Source: Butyrivibrio hungatei NK4A153
GTDB taxonomy: Bacteria > Bacillota > Clostridia > Lachnospirales > Lachnospiraceae
Direction: 5' to 3'
DNA: 64,000 nucleotides
Assembly (NCBI RefSeq): GCF_000424465.1
Contig: NZ_KE384196.1
Coordinates: 62,001 to 126,000 of the forward strand
The notes beneath the pieces are model-generated. The model did not search any database. It was not told the DNA's origin and was given only the letters and a program-made list of their open reading frames with translations. The position numbers and the translations under genes were made by a program. Shown here piece after piece: positions 36,799 to 47,734 of the stretch (position 1 is its first letter; the number at the start of each line of letters is the position of its first letter).

Positions 36799-38811
36799 TC
36801 AGGTTTTAAAGAACTGAATATCCTGATTAAGCTTATTTGCAACATCTTTAAGGTTAGTAGCCGAACCTGCAAGAGATGTAACAGTAGCGGAAAGCTCTTC
36901 CATAGAGGCGCCGGTTTCTTCTGATGAAGCGGCGTTCTGCTGTGAAATGGCAGAGAGCGAATTCATTGAATCCGATACAACATTCTTGGAAGATACGCAA
37001 GTCTCTGCACCTGAGGAGATGCTCTTTACACCGTTTACGGTCTCGCTGATATCTGAAAGCATTTCGTTTACGGAAATGAGTGTTTCGCCAAGAGCATCCT
37101 GCTGGTCAAGATTTCCTTTTCTTACTTCATCTGAAGCTTCAACCGCAGCTTCACTCTGCTCAAGAAGGATATCCATCTGTTTTCTGATATCGTCAGCCAT
37201 TGCCTTGGAATCATCGGCAAGTTTACCAATCTCTTCAGCAACAACCGCAAATCCTTTTCCTGCTTCGCCTGCCCTTGCAGCCTCAATCGAAGCGTTAAGT
37301 GAAAGGAGGTTTGTCTGAGTTGCGATACTTGCAATTCCTTCGACCTTCTCGTTGATGCTTGAAACCGCTTCCTGAGTAGCGGAGATAGTCCTTGAAATGT
37401 CGTCGATCTTGGAAGTCATGTTTGTACTTGATTCCTGAAGAGCTGAAAGCGACTGTGAAGAAGCTTCCGAAGCATCTTTCATTCTTGTTGCAAGAGCTTC
37501 AAGACTTCCGGTTGAACCCTGAACATTTGAAACGGCATCACCGATCTGAGTAACATTCTCGGATGCTTTCTGAATCTCATCGGCCTGCTGGGTAGCACCG
37601 GATGCAATATCCTGAACTGCATTTGATACATCTTCGGCTGTTTGCGAAATCTGATTGGCCATATCTGAGAGCTCCTCGGATGACTCGCCGATTGTTGTTG
37701 CAGATGCTTTAATATTGGAAACAATTGCCTGAAGTTCATTTATTACAGTGTTTGTGTTGTTGATGATCGCTCCAAACTCATCTTTTCTGTTAATATGCTT
37801 GGTCACAACTGCAAATTTACCGTCAGCAAGCTCTGCGAGAGCAGTGTTGACATCGTTGATGGGGTTCGTGAAAGAAATAGCCATCTGTACAGAGATAAAT
37901 GCTGTTAAAACGAGCAACACCAGTCCGACGATCACGACAATAAGTGCAGCGGATCTTGTCTCTGCGGTTACTACTTTCGTATCGGTTGCAGCAACAACTA
38001 CAAAACCTGTACTCGGAGATTTCTTATAAGAAACTACGGCATGATATCCTTTACCGGTATCAACCTGATATACTCCGCTGTCCTGACCGGAAGTTACGAA
38101 TTGTGATTTGCTTCTGTCATCTTCGTTCTCTGCAGTGATCTCATACTGTGAATGAGCAGCAACAAGTCCGTTTCTGTCAACGAAGAAAGCGTCGCTTGAC
38201 TTTTCGGAAAGAAATTCATGGAATCTGTTAAGATCGAGATTTCGCTGAACAATACCTATAGCCTCACCCTTTGAATTGTACACGGGAGCTGCGATTGTAA
38301 TCTGACGTACACCTGTTGATGCTGAAACTATGACATTGGAAACATAAGTATTTCCGTTCATTGCTTCTTTAAAGTAATCTCTTTCACCTACTTCGACAAG
38401 CTCTCCTGTATTTCTGAGAATCTGTTTTCCATCTTTGCCCGTAAGAACGGTAATGTTGCCGTCATTAAGCATTGTATCGATTTCTTCGAGATATTTGGCG
38501 GCTTCTTCCTGGAAAGTAACATTGAATGGAGTCTCCATGAATCGTGTTGTGGCAGGTGATTTGGCAAGTGTCTGAATACTCATTATATTTTTTTCCATAA
38601 TGCCTTCAAATTCGGACTGAATATAGTTTGCTTGCCAGTTTAGTGTATTTTCTGCATCCTTAACCGCTTTTGAAGTCGATGATGCATAACTTACTATTAC
38701 GGAAATAATAAGCGGAACAGCTGCTACTAAAAGCATTATTGCAATCATTCGCGGTTTAATGCTGTTCATAAAATTGGTAGTTTTTTTCTGGGGTTTGGAA
38801 TCCTTTGCCAT
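36799..38811 (-). CDS. Methyl-accepting chemotaxis protein with dCache-type sensor
   Basis: This 670-residue receptor has a membrane helix (about 20-42), a large extracytoplasmic double-Cache-like domain (about 45-285, with [12 protein letters not shown]), a second helix (about 295-320), HAMP, and a long signalling coiled coil. The conserved hairpin tip [20 protein letters not shown] is present. GGAGGCAATTTCT sets the start at 38811. A sigma-D type promoter lies upstream at 38981-39007, consistent with co-expression with flagella. Ligand unknown. Confidence 0.95.
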   Translation of the reverse strand: MAKDSKPQKKTTNFMNSIKPRMIAIMLLVAAVPLIISVIVSYASSTSKAVKDAENTLNWQANYIQSEFEGIMEKNIMSIQTLAKSPATTRFMETPFNVTFQEEAAKYLEEIDTMLNDGNITVLTGKDGKQILRNTGELVEVGERDYFKEAMNGNTYVSNVIVSASTGVRQITIAAPVYNSKGEAIGIVQRNLDLNRFHEFLSEKSSDAFFVDRNGLVAAHSQYEITAENEDDRSKSQFVTSGQDSGVYQVDTGKGYHAVVSYKKSPSTGFVVVAATDTKVVTAETRSAALIVVIVGLVLLVLTAFISVQMAISFTNPINDVNTALAELADGKFAVVTKHINRKDEFGAIINNTNTVINELQAIVSNIKASATTIGESSEELSDMANQISQTAEDVSNAVQDIASGATQQADEIQKASENVTQIGDAVSNVQGSTGSLEALATRMKDASEASSQSLSALQESSTNMTSKIDDISRTISATQEAVSSINEKVEGIASIATQTNLLSLNASIEAARAGEAGKGFAVVAEEIGKLADDSKAMADDIRKQMDILLEQSEAAVEASDEVRKGNLDQQDALGETLISVNEMLSDISETVNGVKSISSGAETCVSSKNVVSDSMNSLSAISQQNAASSEETGASMEELSATVTSLAGSATNLKDVANKLNQDIQFFKT

Positions 38812-38980
38812 AGAAATTGCCTCCGTACTATTGATAAAAGTAAATAACTTTAACACGTTAAAACGATTAAAAAATAATAACAATTTTATACTAAAATGAT
38901 ACTATTTAGCAGTTAAAAAATGACTGAAATTAGGAAAATTTTATATAGTTTTAATGATTTGGCGTGCTAAGTTCAGTATA

Positions 38981-39007
38981 ATATCGGCAATTGGTTCGCT
39001 TAATTTA
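38981..39007 (-). promoter_or_regulatory. Sigma-D (FliA) type promoter for the chemoreceptor
   Basis: Read on the minus strand: TAAA (39007-39004), a 15-nt spacer, GCCGATAT (38988-38981), against the sigma-28 consensus TAAA-N15-GCCGATAA. The leader to the start codon is about 160 nt. The rest of 38812-39198 is A/T-rich and must also contain the tig promoter (TATAAT at 39099-39104, weak -35). Confidence 0.8.
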
Positions 39008-39198
39008 AGTGCCGGGATTCAAAATAGCAATTTTTTCCATGTGGGATACTATTTAAAAAAGCGCGAATAAAAACATGGAAATTATTATGTACTTATGTTA
39101 TAATCTGAAGCGATTGTGCCTATATGTGGGCTAAAGGGCTTGAAACTGTGTTTTTCGGCTCTTTATTATAAATACTTTTAGGAGGAATTACAGATAAA

Positions 39199-40671
39199 AT
39201 GAGCGTAACAGTTGAGAAGCTTGAAAAGAGCATGGCTAAGCTTAAGATTGAAGTATCTGCTGAGCAGCTCGAGAAGGCAATTCAGAAGGCCTATGAGAAA
39301 AACAAGAATAAGATTCAGTTACCCGGTTTCCGTAAGGGTAAGGCTCCTCGTAAGATGATCGAGCAGATGTACGGTAAGGGAGTATTCTATGAGGATGCTG
39401 CAAATGAACTTATCGAGACAGAGTATCCCAAGGCTGTTGAGGAGTGCGGAGAGAACGTTGTATCATCTCCCAAGATTGATGTTGAGCAGCTTGAGGCAGG
39501 AAAGGACTTCATCTTTACAGCTGAAGTAGCTCTTAAGCCTCCGGTTAAGCTTGGAAAATATAAGGGCGTTGAAGTTGAGAAGATGGACATCGACGTTACA
39601 GATGCTGATGTTGACGCTGAGATCGACAAGCAGAGAAATACAAATGCAAGAACTGTTGATGTAACAGACAGAGCAGTTCAGAACAACGATATCGTTACTC
39701 TTGATTTCGAAGGATTTGTTGACGGAGTTGCATTCCCCGGCGGAAAGGGAACAGATTATCCTCTTACAATCGGTTCAGGTGCATTCATTCCCGGATTCGA
39801 AGAGCAGCTTGTTGGATTTGAGATTGGTAAAGAAGGCGATGTAAACGTTAAGTTCCCTGAGGAATATCAGGCAGCTGAACTTGCCGGAAAAGATGCTACT
39901 TTCAAGTGCACAGTTAAGGCTATCAAGGCTAAGGAACTTCCTGAGCTCAACGATGAGTTTGCAAGCGATGTATCAGAGTTTGATACACTTGCCGAGTACA
40001 AGGAAGATGTTAAGAAGAAGCTTGTTGAGAAGAAGACAAACGAAGAGAAGGCTAAGAGAGAAGATGCTGTAGTTAAGGCTGTTATCGAAGATTCAGATAT
40101 GGAGCTTCCTGAGGCTATGATCGAGACACAGCAGAGACAGATCGTTAATGATTTCGCTCAGAGACTTCAGATGCAGGGTATGAACATGGATCAGTATCTT
40201 CAGTATACAGGTAACACTGTAGACAAGATGCTTGAGCAGGTTAAGCCTCAGGCTATCGAGAGAATCAAGTCAAGACTTGTTCTCGAGGCTGTAGCTGAGA
40301 AGGAAAACATCACAGTTTCAGACGAAGAGTTCGAGAAGGAACTTGAGAAGATGGCTGAGCAGTACAGAATGGAGCTTTCTAAGCTTAAAGAGCTCATGTC
40401 TGATGCTGAGAAGAAGGTTATGAAGAGTGATCTTGCAGTTCAGAAGGCTGCTGATTTCCTTGTGGAGAATGTAAAGGAAGGCGCTGCTAAGAAGGCTGCA
40501 AAGAAGACAACAACAAAGAAGACTGCTGAAAAGGCTGAGAAGGCTGCCGATAAGGAAGAGAAGCCTGCAAAGAAGACAGCTGCCAAGAAGACTACAGCTA
40601 AGAAAGATGCTGCAGACAAGGAAGAGAAGCCTAAGAAGACAACAACAAGAAAGAAGAAGACTGAAGAGTAA
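39199..40671 (+). CDS. tig: Trigger factor with histone-H1-like C-terminal tail
   Basis: The ribosome-associated chaperone and peptidyl-prolyl isomerase. The N-terminal ribosome-binding domain ends with GFRKGKAPR (near residue 45), the FKBP-like domain is about 150-245, and the helical chaperone body runs to about 425. From about residue 428 to 490 the protein carries a low-complexity tail of Lys, Ala and Thr (repeats such as AAKKTTAKK and DKEEKPKKTT), which is not part of standard trigger factor (about 430 residues). AGGAGG precedes the ATG. Next comes a DUF6056-like gene, then clpP-clpX. Confidence 0.96.
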   Translation: MSVTVEKLEKSMAKLKIEVSAEQLEKAIQKAYEKNKNKIQLPGFRKGKAPRKMIEQMYGKGVFYEDAANELIETEYPKAVEECGENVVSSPKIDVEQLEAGKDFIFTAEVALKPPVKLGKYKGVEVEKMDIDVTDADVDAEIDKQRNTNARTVDVTDRAVQNNDIVTLDFEGFVDGVAFPGGKGTDYPLTIGSGAFIPGFEEQLVGFEIGKEGDVNVKFPEEYQAAELAGKDATFKCTVKAIKAKELPELNDEFASDVSEFDTLAEYKEDVKKKLVEKKTNEEKAKREDAVVKAVIEDSDMELPEAMIETQQRQIVNDFAQRLQMQGMNMDQYLQYTGNTVDKMLEQVKPQAIERIKSRLVLEAVAEKENITVSDEEFEKELEKMAEQYRMELSKLKELMSDAEKKVMKSDLAVQKAADFLVENVKEGAAKKAAKKTTTKKTAEKAEKAADKEEKPAKKTAAKKTTAKKDAADKEEKPKKTTTRKKKTEE

Positions 40672-40772
40672 TCAGGCAGTTTGAATAAAAACATATGAAC
40701 CTTATGGCACTTATTATTTGGTAAATACAAAGAAATAGGTGCCATTAGTTTTATGTGGAACCGGGAGGATGT

Positions 40773-42242
40773 ATGATAGAGTCTTTTTTTAACAAGTATA
40801 AGAAAATATTTGCGGGGATATTCATTATCGGAATATTCTGTGCAGTTGTGCCTGTTATAGTGGGCTGTGGTTATACATATCTGTGTGAAGATGATTTCAG
40901 CTTTGAGGGTGGAGCTGCGGATGCTGCGGATGTATACGGATCCAACGTGGTTGCAGCCGCACATAAGATGGTTGAATATTACAATGTAAATCAGGGAACA
41001 TATCTTTTTAATTATCTGATTCATTTTATCAGGGCATATACAAGAGGTGGACTTCCGGGATTTCATTTTTACATGATCCTAAACGCTGTCGCTTTCTGCG
41101 TTGCACTTATGGTTCTTCTGAAAATCCTTATAAAAGACAATACCGCGTGCCTCGGAGCCTCTTTTGCAATATTTGCGACTGTTTTTTCCATGACGAATAC
41201 GCCAAGTGGAAGAGAGCTTTTTTACTGGTATACCGGCGGACTTAATTATCTGACGGAATTAACCCTTGGTCTGCTTGCCGTTTCGTTGAGTATCCTGTAT
41301 ATACGAAAGAAAAAAATTGGATATCTTGTTGTAAGCGCCATATTGGCATTTTTGGCAAGCGGAGGATCGCTTAATATTGTACTTGCTGATCTTTCGTGGC
41401 TTATCGCAGTAGTGATACTTAAAAGAGAAGAATTCATCAAGGATAAAAAGATTGCTATACCGGCGGGCGTATCGTTTGTAGGAACACTTATAAACGGTCT
41501 TGCTCCCGGAAACTATAGAAGAGCGGAGAAAGACCTGAAGGAAGGCCACAGTACATTTTTTGACGCACTTAGGGATACTTTTAAATGTATCGTTTCCGAA
41601 GACAAGATCCTTTTTACAAGTGCTGTGTTTATCCTTATGCTGCTCTTGGCATTTGTGATCTTCACTATTTATAAGGTTAAGGTGCTTGAGGGAAAAGTCA
41701 CGGTGTTAAATCTTGTGATCGTTCTTGTCGGAACATGGTTTGCGAGATATTTCACCATGTTTCCCGTATGTTTCGGATATCATGTGGATGAAGTTATCAA
41801 CATGAGAACCGCAAGTTCTTATGAGATTGTGGCGAAGTTTATGTATTTTCTTGTAGTGGCGGTGCTTGCACAGTTTCTTTCGGAGAAGTTTGAAGGAAAG
41901 ACAGATCGTATCGCAACGGGAGTGCTTGCTGCAGGAGTATTGCTTGCACTGATCCTTCATTCGGCATTAAGTGAAGATATTAAGAGCGGAATGTCGTATG
42001 CTTCATATGACGATTATAGGACAGGGGCATTGCAGGAAAACTATGCTGCCCGCGAATATGTTCTTTCGGCGCTTACTTTGGCGGAAAAAGGAAGCGATGC
42101 CGTTATTTATGTCAGACCTTACAGACCGGCATATTCCACCTATGGAATGGGGCTTGGAGTAGAAGCCGGAGAGTGGGTGAACAGGTCTGCGGCAGGCTTT
42201 TATGATCTTAATACCGTTACGATTGTTTATCTTGAAGAGTGA
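40773..42242 (+). CDS. Multi-pass membrane protein, DUF6056-like
   Basis: This 489-residue protein has about ten hydrophobic segments. After the first comes CEDDFSF, an acidic pair in the first outer loop as in GT-C-type and DUF6056 proteins. A soluble C-terminal part follows from about 410. Function is unknown; a surface glycan transfer role is a guess. CGGGAGG sets the ATG at 40773; the frame opens at a GTG 18 nt earlier. It interrupts the usual tig-clpP-clpX order and ends at a terminator. Confidence 0.75.
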   Translation: MIESFFNKYKKIFAGIFIIGIFCAVVPVIVGCGYTYLCEDDFSFEGGAADAADVYGSNVVAAAHKMVEYYNVNQGTYLFNYLIHFIRAYTRGGLPGFHFYMILNAVAFCVALMVLLKILIKDNTACLGASFAIFATVFSMTNTPSGRELFYWYTGGLNYLTELTLGLLAVSLSILYIRKKKIGYLVVSAILAFLASGGSLNIVLADLSWLIAVVILKREEFIKDKKIAIPAGVSFVGTLINGLAPGNYRRAEKDLKEGHSTFFDALRDTFKCIVSEDKILFTSAVFILMLLLAFVIFTIYKVKVLEGKVTVLNLVIVLVGTWFARYFTMFPVCFGYHVDEVINMRTASSYEIVAKFMYFLVVAVLAQFLSEKFEGKTDRIATGVLAAGVLLALILHSALSEDIKSGMSYASYDDYRTGALQENYAAREYVLSALTLAEKGSDAVIYVRPYRPAYSTYGMGLGVEAGEWVNRSAAGFYDLNTVTIVYLEE

Positions 42243-42251
42243 GATGCTATG

Positions 42252-42289
42252 AAAAATTTCCCGTAAATATCAGTTTGCGGGAAATTTTT
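42252..42289 (+). terminator. Intrinsic terminator
   Basis: A perfect 12-bp stem AAAAATTTCCCG / CGGGAAATTTTT, 14-nt loop, between the DUF6056-like gene and clpP. Confidence 0.85.
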
Positions 42290-42360
42290 ATGCTCTTTTT
42301 ATAAAATTATTGGTATAATGGAAATTGGAATTTTATTTTTAGGCTAGAAAGGAAGAAAAA

Positions 42361-42963
42361 ATGAGTTTAATACCTTACGTCATTGAACAGACAAGTCGCG
42401 GTGAGAGGTCATATGATATTTACTCCAGACTTTTGAAAGAGAGAATCATTTTCCTCGGAGAAGAAGTTAATGCCGCATCAGCCAGTACAGTTGTAGCTCA
42501 GCTCCTGTTCCTTGAAGCTGAAGATCCCAATAAGGACATTCATATGTATATTAACAGTCCCGGGGGAGAGATTACATCCGGAATGGCTATATATGATACA
42601 ATGCATTATATAAAATGTGACGTTAGCACAATATGTATAGGAATGGCTGCAAGTATGGGAGCGTTTCTTCTTGCAGGCGGAGCAAAGGGCAAGAGAATGG
42701 CTCTTCCCAATGCGGAAGTTATGATCCACCAGCCTTTGGGAGGAACACAAGGTCAGGCTACTGAGATTGAGATTGCTGCAAAGCATATCATCAGAACAAA
42801 AGAGAAAATGAACAGGATGCTTGCTGAGAATACAGGAAAGCCTTTCGAGCAGGTTGCTGCAGATACTGAAAGAGATAACTGGATGACTGCGCAGGAAGCT
42901 TTGGAATACGGGTTGATTGATTCTATAGTTGAGAACCGTCCTAAGAAAGAGGAAAATAAATAA
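42361..42963 (+). CDS. clpP: ATP-dependent Clp protease proteolytic subunit
   Basis: This 200-residue serine peptidase forms the ClpP barrel. Catalytic Ser 98 (MAASMGAF) and His 123 (MIHQPLGG) are in place, and the catalytic Asp follows in the [10 protein letters not shown] region. N-terminus: [19 protein letters not shown] purine-rich site (GAAAGGAAG) precedes the ATG. It overlaps clpX by one base (TAATG), so the two are translationally coupled. Confidence 0.97.
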   Translation: MSLIPYVIEQTSRGERSYDIYSRLLKERIIFLGEEVNAASASTVVAQLLFLEAEDPNKDIHMYINSPGGEITSGMAIYDTMHYIKCDVSTICIGMAASMGAFLLAGGAKGKRMALPNAEVMIHQPLGGTQGQATEIEIAAKHIIRTKEKMNRMLAENTGKPFEQVAADTERDNWMTAQEALEYGLIDSIVENRPKKEENK

Positions 42964-44234
42964 TGGCAAAGATACCGGGAGAGATCAAGTGCTCTTTTTG
43001 TAATAAGACACAAGATCAGGTAAAAAAATTAATAGCGGGACCTGCAGGTGTATATATCTGCGACGAGTGCGTAGAGATTTGCTCGGACATCATCGCTGAG
43101 GAATTCGACGATGAGCCCGAAGTAGTTGAGAGGGACCAGCAGATAAATCTTTTGAAGCCTGTAGAAATCCGAAACTTTTTGGATGAGTACGTTATCGGAC
43201 AGGAGGAAGCTAAGAAAGTTCTTGCTGTTTCCGTATACAACCATTACAAGAGAGTATTGGCTCCAAAGAATGAAGATAAGTCGGAAGTTGAACTTCAGAA
43301 GAGTAATATCATAATGGTAGGTCCTACCGGATCGGGTAAGACATACCTTGCACAGACACTTGCCAAGATAATCCATGTACCTTTTGCGATTGCTGATGCT
43401 ACAACGCTTACCGAGGCAGGATATGTCGGAGAAGATGTTGAGAATATATTGCTCAAGCTTATCCAGAATGCTGATTACGATATCGAGAGAGCGCAGTACG
43501 GCATTGTATATATCGATGAGATCGATAAGATCACAAAGAAGAGCGAGAATGTTTCCATAACAAGAGACGTATCGGGTGAAGGTGTTCAGCAGGCACTTCT
43601 TAAGATCATTGAGGGTACTATTGCAAGCGTGCCTCCGCAGGGCGGAAGAAAGCATCCTCATCAGGAGCTTATTCAGATTGATACAAGTAATATCTTGTTT
43701 ATTTGCGGCGGAGCGTTTGACGGCCTTGATAAGATCGTTGAGGCAAGACTCGACCGCAACTCAATCGGATTTAATGCTGAGATTGCTGACAAGTCTGAAA
43801 GAGAAATCGGAGAAGTTCTCAAAGAGGTTACACCTCAGGACCTTGTTAAATTTGGACTTATTCCGGAGTTTGTCGGACGTGTGCCTATTACGGTAACACT
43901 TGAAGGTCTTTCAAAGGAAGCACTTGTCAGAATTCTTACAGAGCCCAGAAATGCTCTTGTTAAGCAGTATCAGAAGCTCTTTGATTTTGATGATGTTAAG
44001 CTTACATTTGAGGAAGGCGCTGTTGATAAGATCGCGCAGATGGCATACGAGAGAGAAACAGGTGCCAGAGGACTTCGTTCCATCATGGAAAAGACTATGA
44101 TGAATGTTATGTACGAGATTCCTTCCGATGAAACAATCAGCGAGTGTGTGATCACTGACAATTCCGTTGACGGAACAAGTGAGCCTCTTATTGTTCACAA
44201 AGAACAGGGAAAACTTCTTAAGCCCGCAAAGTAA
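42963..44234 (+). CDS. clpX: ATP-dependent Clp protease ATPase subunit
   Basis: This 423-residue AAA+ unfoldase delivers substrates to ClpP. The N-terminal zinc domain has [11 protein letters not shown] and CDECVEIC. Walker A is GPTGSGKT (about 120-127), Walker [11 protein letters not shown], and the substrate pore and sensor motifs follow, with VGRVPI and [10 protein letters not shown] near the C-terminal end. A strong terminator lies 35 nt after the stop. Confidence 0.97.
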   Translation: MAKIPGEIKCSFCNKTQDQVKKLIAGPAGVYICDECVEICSDIIAEEFDDEPEVVERDQQINLLKPVEIRNFLDEYVIGQEEAKKVLAVSVYNHYKRVLAPKNEDKSEVELQKSNIIMVGPTGSGKTYLAQTLAKIIHVPFAIADATTLTEAGYVGEDVENILLKLIQNADYDIERAQYGIVYIDEIDKITKKSENVSITRDVSGEGVQQALLKIIEGTIASVPPQGGRKHPHQELIQIDTSNILFICGGAFDGLDKIVEARLDRNSIGFNAEIADKSEREIGEVLKEVTPQDLVKFGLIPEFVGRVPITVTLEGLSKEALVRILTEPRNALVKQYQKLFDFDDVKLTFEEGAVDKIAQMAYERETGARGLRSIMEKTMMNVMYEIPSDETISECVITDNSVDGTSEPLIVHKEQGKLLKPAK

Positions 44235-44269
44235 TTGCAAGGCAGAACAGAGAAAAAAAGATAGATTTA

Positions 44270-44294
44270 GAGCCATGACTTAAAGTCATGGCTC
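44270..44294. terminator. Bidirectional terminator after clpX
   Basis: A perfect 11-bp stem GAGCCATGACT / AGTCATGGCTC with a three-base loop, followed by ATTTTTTA. It separates clpX from the convergent galK. Confidence 0.88.
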
Positions 44295-44331
44295 ATTTTT
44301 TAGTGGGGTTTATATTTAAAACAAATAGTGT

Positions 44332-45630
44332 TTAAATATCAATTTTCATTCCGCCGTATTTTCTGATCTTAAGAACGACGCATGCTCCTTCGCCGAATAT
44401 ATCGTTGAGGGCTTTTTTGTATTCTTCGACCTTGTCATTACGAACAAAAGCCTGGATTGTTCCGGCAAATCCGCCTCCGTGAACCCTGCATACACCGCCG
44501 TCTTCACCAAGTATGGTTTCGCTGATGCAAAGAGCAAGTGAAATACCCTGGTGCTGAACGTCCTGATTGGTATATACGTTCTGAAGGAATTTGTATGATG
44601 AATCACCGGATTCTTTTATGGTTTTCAGGAATGTAGCAAAGTCATTGTTTTTGAGGGCGTCAACCTGTTTTATAACCCTCTTGTTCTCTTCATAGAAGTG
44701 GAGAGCACGAAGAACTGCTCTGTCTCCGAGCTTTTCACGAAGAGCGGGAATGGATTCAATAACTTTGGATTCAGGAACATTTACAAGAACGGCTTTCCTG
44801 AATTCTTCCGCTACGGCTTTCATTTCTTTGGTAACGGCAGCATATTCCGAAGTTAAGTCTGCGTGATTTCCCTTTGTATCTGTGATGCAAAGACTGTAGC
44901 CTGCTGCATCGAGATCAAGTTCTAAGGTTTCAACCTTTGGAGTGCCGGGAACTTTGAAATCTATATGACTGAGTTTTCCGAAAGAGCAGGCCATCTGGTC
45001 CATAAGGCCGCACGGCTTACCGAAATATATATTTTCTGCATATTGACCTATTGTTGCAATGGTCATCGGATCGATCTTACCCTCGTTGTACAATGAGGAG
45101 ATGATAGTACCTATCACTGTCTCAAAGGATGCAGAAGATGAAAGACCTGAACCGTTAAGCACATCGCTTGTAATATAAGCATCAAAACCGCCTATTTCAA
45201 ATCCGTTCATTTTGGCTCCGGCGAGAACACCTTTTACCATGGCAAGCGAAGAACCGTGTTCAGCCATGTTTATAGCTGTGTCATCAGGGCTGAAGCTTAT
45301 CATGTTGTTGTAGCCTTCGGATCTGATATTTATCATGTCGGCTTTTTTTGCTACAACGGCGATAGTGTCTAAGTTGATGGATGCCGTAAGGACATGGCCG
45401 TGCTGATGGTCGGTATGATTACCACCTATCTCTGTGCGTCCCGGTGCATTTATTATGCATACATCATCGTTGTATCCGGCAGTTGACTTAAAAGTATCCT
45501 CATAGCTTTTTATTGCCTTGATATATCTTTCTGTCTGATAAGCAATCAGAGATTCATCAAGATAGATATCCAGAAGCTTATCGTTTAATCTGCCATCTTC
45601 AATATAACTGATCAAGTCCTGTGTTTTCAT
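44332..45630 (-). CDS. galK: Galactokinase
   Basis: This 432-residue GHMP kinase phosphorylates galactose at C1. The galactokinase signature GRTEIGGNHTDHQHG is at about residues 64-78, the ATP loop LNGSGLSSSASFE lies near 155-168, and motif 3 reads CRVHGGGFAGTI near the C-terminal end. It begins 13 nt after the stop of the beta-galactosidase gene, so one transcript should serve release and phosphorylation of galactose (Leloir pathway). The epimerase and uridylyltransferase are not in the window. Confidence 0.96.
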   Translation of the reverse strand: MKTQDLISYIEDGRLNDKLLDIYLDESLIAYQTERYIKAIKSYEDTFKSTAGYNDDVCIINAPGRTEIGGNHTDHQHGHVLTASINLDTIAVVAKKADMINIRSEGYNNMISFSPDDTAINMAEHGSSLAMVKGVLAGAKMNGFEIGGFDAYITSDVLNGSGLSSSASFETVIGTIISSLYNEGKIDPMTIATIGQYAENIYFGKPCGLMDQMACSFGKLSHIDFKVPGTPKVETLELDLDAAGYSLCITDTKGNHADLTSEYAAVTKEMKAVAEEFRKAVLVNVPESKVIESIPALREKLGDRAVLRALHFYEENKRVIKQVDALKNNDFATFLKTIKESGDSSYKFLQNVYTNQDVQHQGISLALCISETILGEDGGVCRVHGGGFAGTIQAFVRNDKVEEYKKALNDIFGEGACVVLKIRKYGGMKIDI

Positions 45631-45643
45631 ATTTTCCTAACCC

Positions 45644-47698
45644 TCATCTGTTGACAAATATCTTAATACCCCAAGGTCCGATACTGATCCTGTCTCCGCG
45701 GTTGTAGTTATCCGAGCTTATAAGTTCCGTGCAGTCTTTAAATATTGAGATAAGCTCAATTCTGGGAGAGTAGTTAAAGTAGTAGGTTATCTCTTCACCG
45801 AGAGCATTGGTTCCCGATTTGACTATAATAGGGAATATTTCTTCGGGTACGGAGAGGCCTATTCTTCTTATAAGTTTTTTCAGTATCGAAGTGAGACCTT
45901 CGCATTTCATGTAACATCCGATATAGGTTACGGTTCCGCTTCCGTTTTCATAGAGTTTCTTATGAAGGATTGCGGCATATTTATCCCAACATGGATGTAC
46001 GTAGGTACCCCAGATTTCTTCGCCTGTGCCCTGAGGCCTCAAAAGTTCCATCCAGTGAGAAACATTAAATTCTCTTCCTTCGATCTTTATAGTTGTATCT
46101 ACGGGTCTTGTAAATTGATCGTAGCTTCCTCCGACCATGTCTGTCATGTTATAAGGAAGAGCATCGGGATAAATCTTAAGCTCTTCATCAGAGACAAGAC
46201 TCTTAAATCCAAGTACAAGATTTCCGCCTTTCTCTACATATTTGCGAAGAGAATCGATGAGTTCTGTTGTAGCCGAATAGAGTGAAGGTGCAATCAGGAG
46301 AGGATATTTTTTAACCAGCTCCTCCGGATCCATATTAATAATATCGTCTTTGTAAACAATATCTGTTTCAAGATTCATCTTGTAGCAGGCATTGTACATC
46401 CAGCGAAGTATATGGTTATAACTAAGCTCCTTAGGGCTCCAGTCATCTTCCCCGACGCTTGCATCAGATACATCGTCAATAGGAAATTCATCCAGACCAA
46501 CAAGGCTTCTGTTATCTGCGATAATGGCAGCAGGACAGTGCTTCCTGAGATTTTGTAAATGCTCGTCTATCTTAAGCTCTTCAGACCTTGCAAAGGCAAG
46601 CTCCTTATAAGTTTCACCGGGAATCAGGTCGTGGCTTATGATCCCTTTCCAGTATGACTCAAGGGAATTGTGGATTGAATGCCAATTCCAGTACATAACA
46701 CCGTTTGCTCCACTTGCAAGGTGGCTGTAATAAGCCTGTCTGAGCTGTCCGGGATATGCGAGCCAGTCAAGTCTGCCCTGAGACTGTGTTTCAAGTACAA
46801 GGTAATTATCCTTTTTGAGTGATCTTCCGATGGCACCGCCGAAACCTATGGTTGCGCCGTCGAATCTGTTCTGAGTGGGATGGTAGATATCAACTCCGGC
46901 AATATTAACGGCTTTTGCAGCATCCTGCTGATTAACAAGAGGCTGAATGCCGTAAGAAAATCCATCCCATGAGAAATCATAATTGTGAGTGATGAACTGA
47001 TCGTCTCTCTTATACTCATTTATGATGTCTGCCTGCCATTTCTGGTACTCGGTTATCCTGTCTCTGAGGAACGCCTTGTAGGCAGCGGAAAGACTACCGT
47101 TTATGGTACCGCGGATATCGGGCATGTCATCCCATGATTCAATGCGGTTACTCCAGTAATTGAGCCCGAATTCATCGTTGAATTTATTGATGTCGGGATA
47201 TTTCTTCTTCATCTCTTCGATGAACAACTTTTGATTTTCCGGAGAATATCCGTTTCCTGAGCGTGTCTCGTTATCAATCTGATATCCGATAACCTGCGGA
47301 TTTGCCGCAACTTCTTCCATCATCTTTCTGATGATCCTTTCAGCATGGAAAAGAAAATGCGGGTTGGTGATATCGTGTTGCTGTCTGCGTCCGTAGATGC
47401 TCTGTCCTTCAGGAGTTACGGCCATGACATCGGGGTATTTCTTTGCAAGCCATGAAGGTATAGCGTAAGTAGGCGTACCTACGATAACCGAAATATCGTA
47501 TTTTGCGGCCGCATCAAGAACTTTGTGTAAATATGTAAAATCAAATACGTTATCGGAAGGCTCCCAATTACTCCATGTGGATTCAGCGATTCTGATAACG
47601 TTCATGCCGGCATCCTTCATAAGTTGGAAGTCGGTATCTATTCTGTCATAAGGCATATATTCAGCATAATAAGCAGCACCAAAAAAAGTTGATTTCAT
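45644..47698 (-). CDS. Beta-galactosidase (GH42)
   Basis: This 684-residue enzyme begins FFGAAYYAEYMPYDRI, typical of GH42. The acid/base Glu is in IGYQIDNET (near 144) and the nucleophile in VLETQSQG (near 301). No signal peptide is seen, so it acts in the cytoplasm on imported galactosides. It is divergent from a LacI gene and a sugar importer, the set found in the B. subtilis gan locus (ganA with ganSPQ and ganR). Confidence 0.94.
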   Translation of the reverse strand: MKSTFFGAAYYAEYMPYDRIDTDFQLMKDAGMNVIRIAESTWSNWEPSDNVFDFTYLHKVLDAAAKYDISVIVGTPTYAIPSWLAKKYPDVMAVTPEGQSIYGRRQQHDITNPHFLFHAERIIRKMMEEVAANPQVIGYQIDNETRSGNGYSPENQKLFIEEMKKKYPDINKFNDEFGLNYWSNRIESWDDMPDIRGTINGSLSAAYKAFLRDRITEYQKWQADIINEYKRDDQFITHNYDFSWDGFSYGIQPLVNQQDAAKAVNIAGVDIYHPTQNRFDGATIGFGGAIGRSLKKDNYLVLETQSQGRLDWLAYPGQLRQAYYSHLASGANGVMYWNWHSIHNSLESYWKGIISHDLIPGETYKELAFARSEELKIDEHLQNLRKHCPAAIIADNRSLVGLDEFPIDDVSDASVGEDDWSPKELSYNHILRWMYNACYKMNLETDIVYKDDIINMDPEELVKKYPLLIAPSLYSATTELIDSLRKYVEKGGNLVLGFKSLVSDEELKIYPDALPYNMTDMVGGSYDQFTRPVDTTIKIEGREFNVSHWMELLRPQGTGEEIWGTYVHPCWDKYAAILHKKLYENGSGTVTYIGCYMKCEGLTSILKKLIRRIGLSVPEEIFPIIVKSGTNALGEEITYYFNYSPRIELISIFKDCTELISSDNYNRGDRISIGPWGIKIFVNR

Positions 47699-47734
47699 AA
47701 CAATTCACCTCATAAAAAACCTTTGTATATATAT

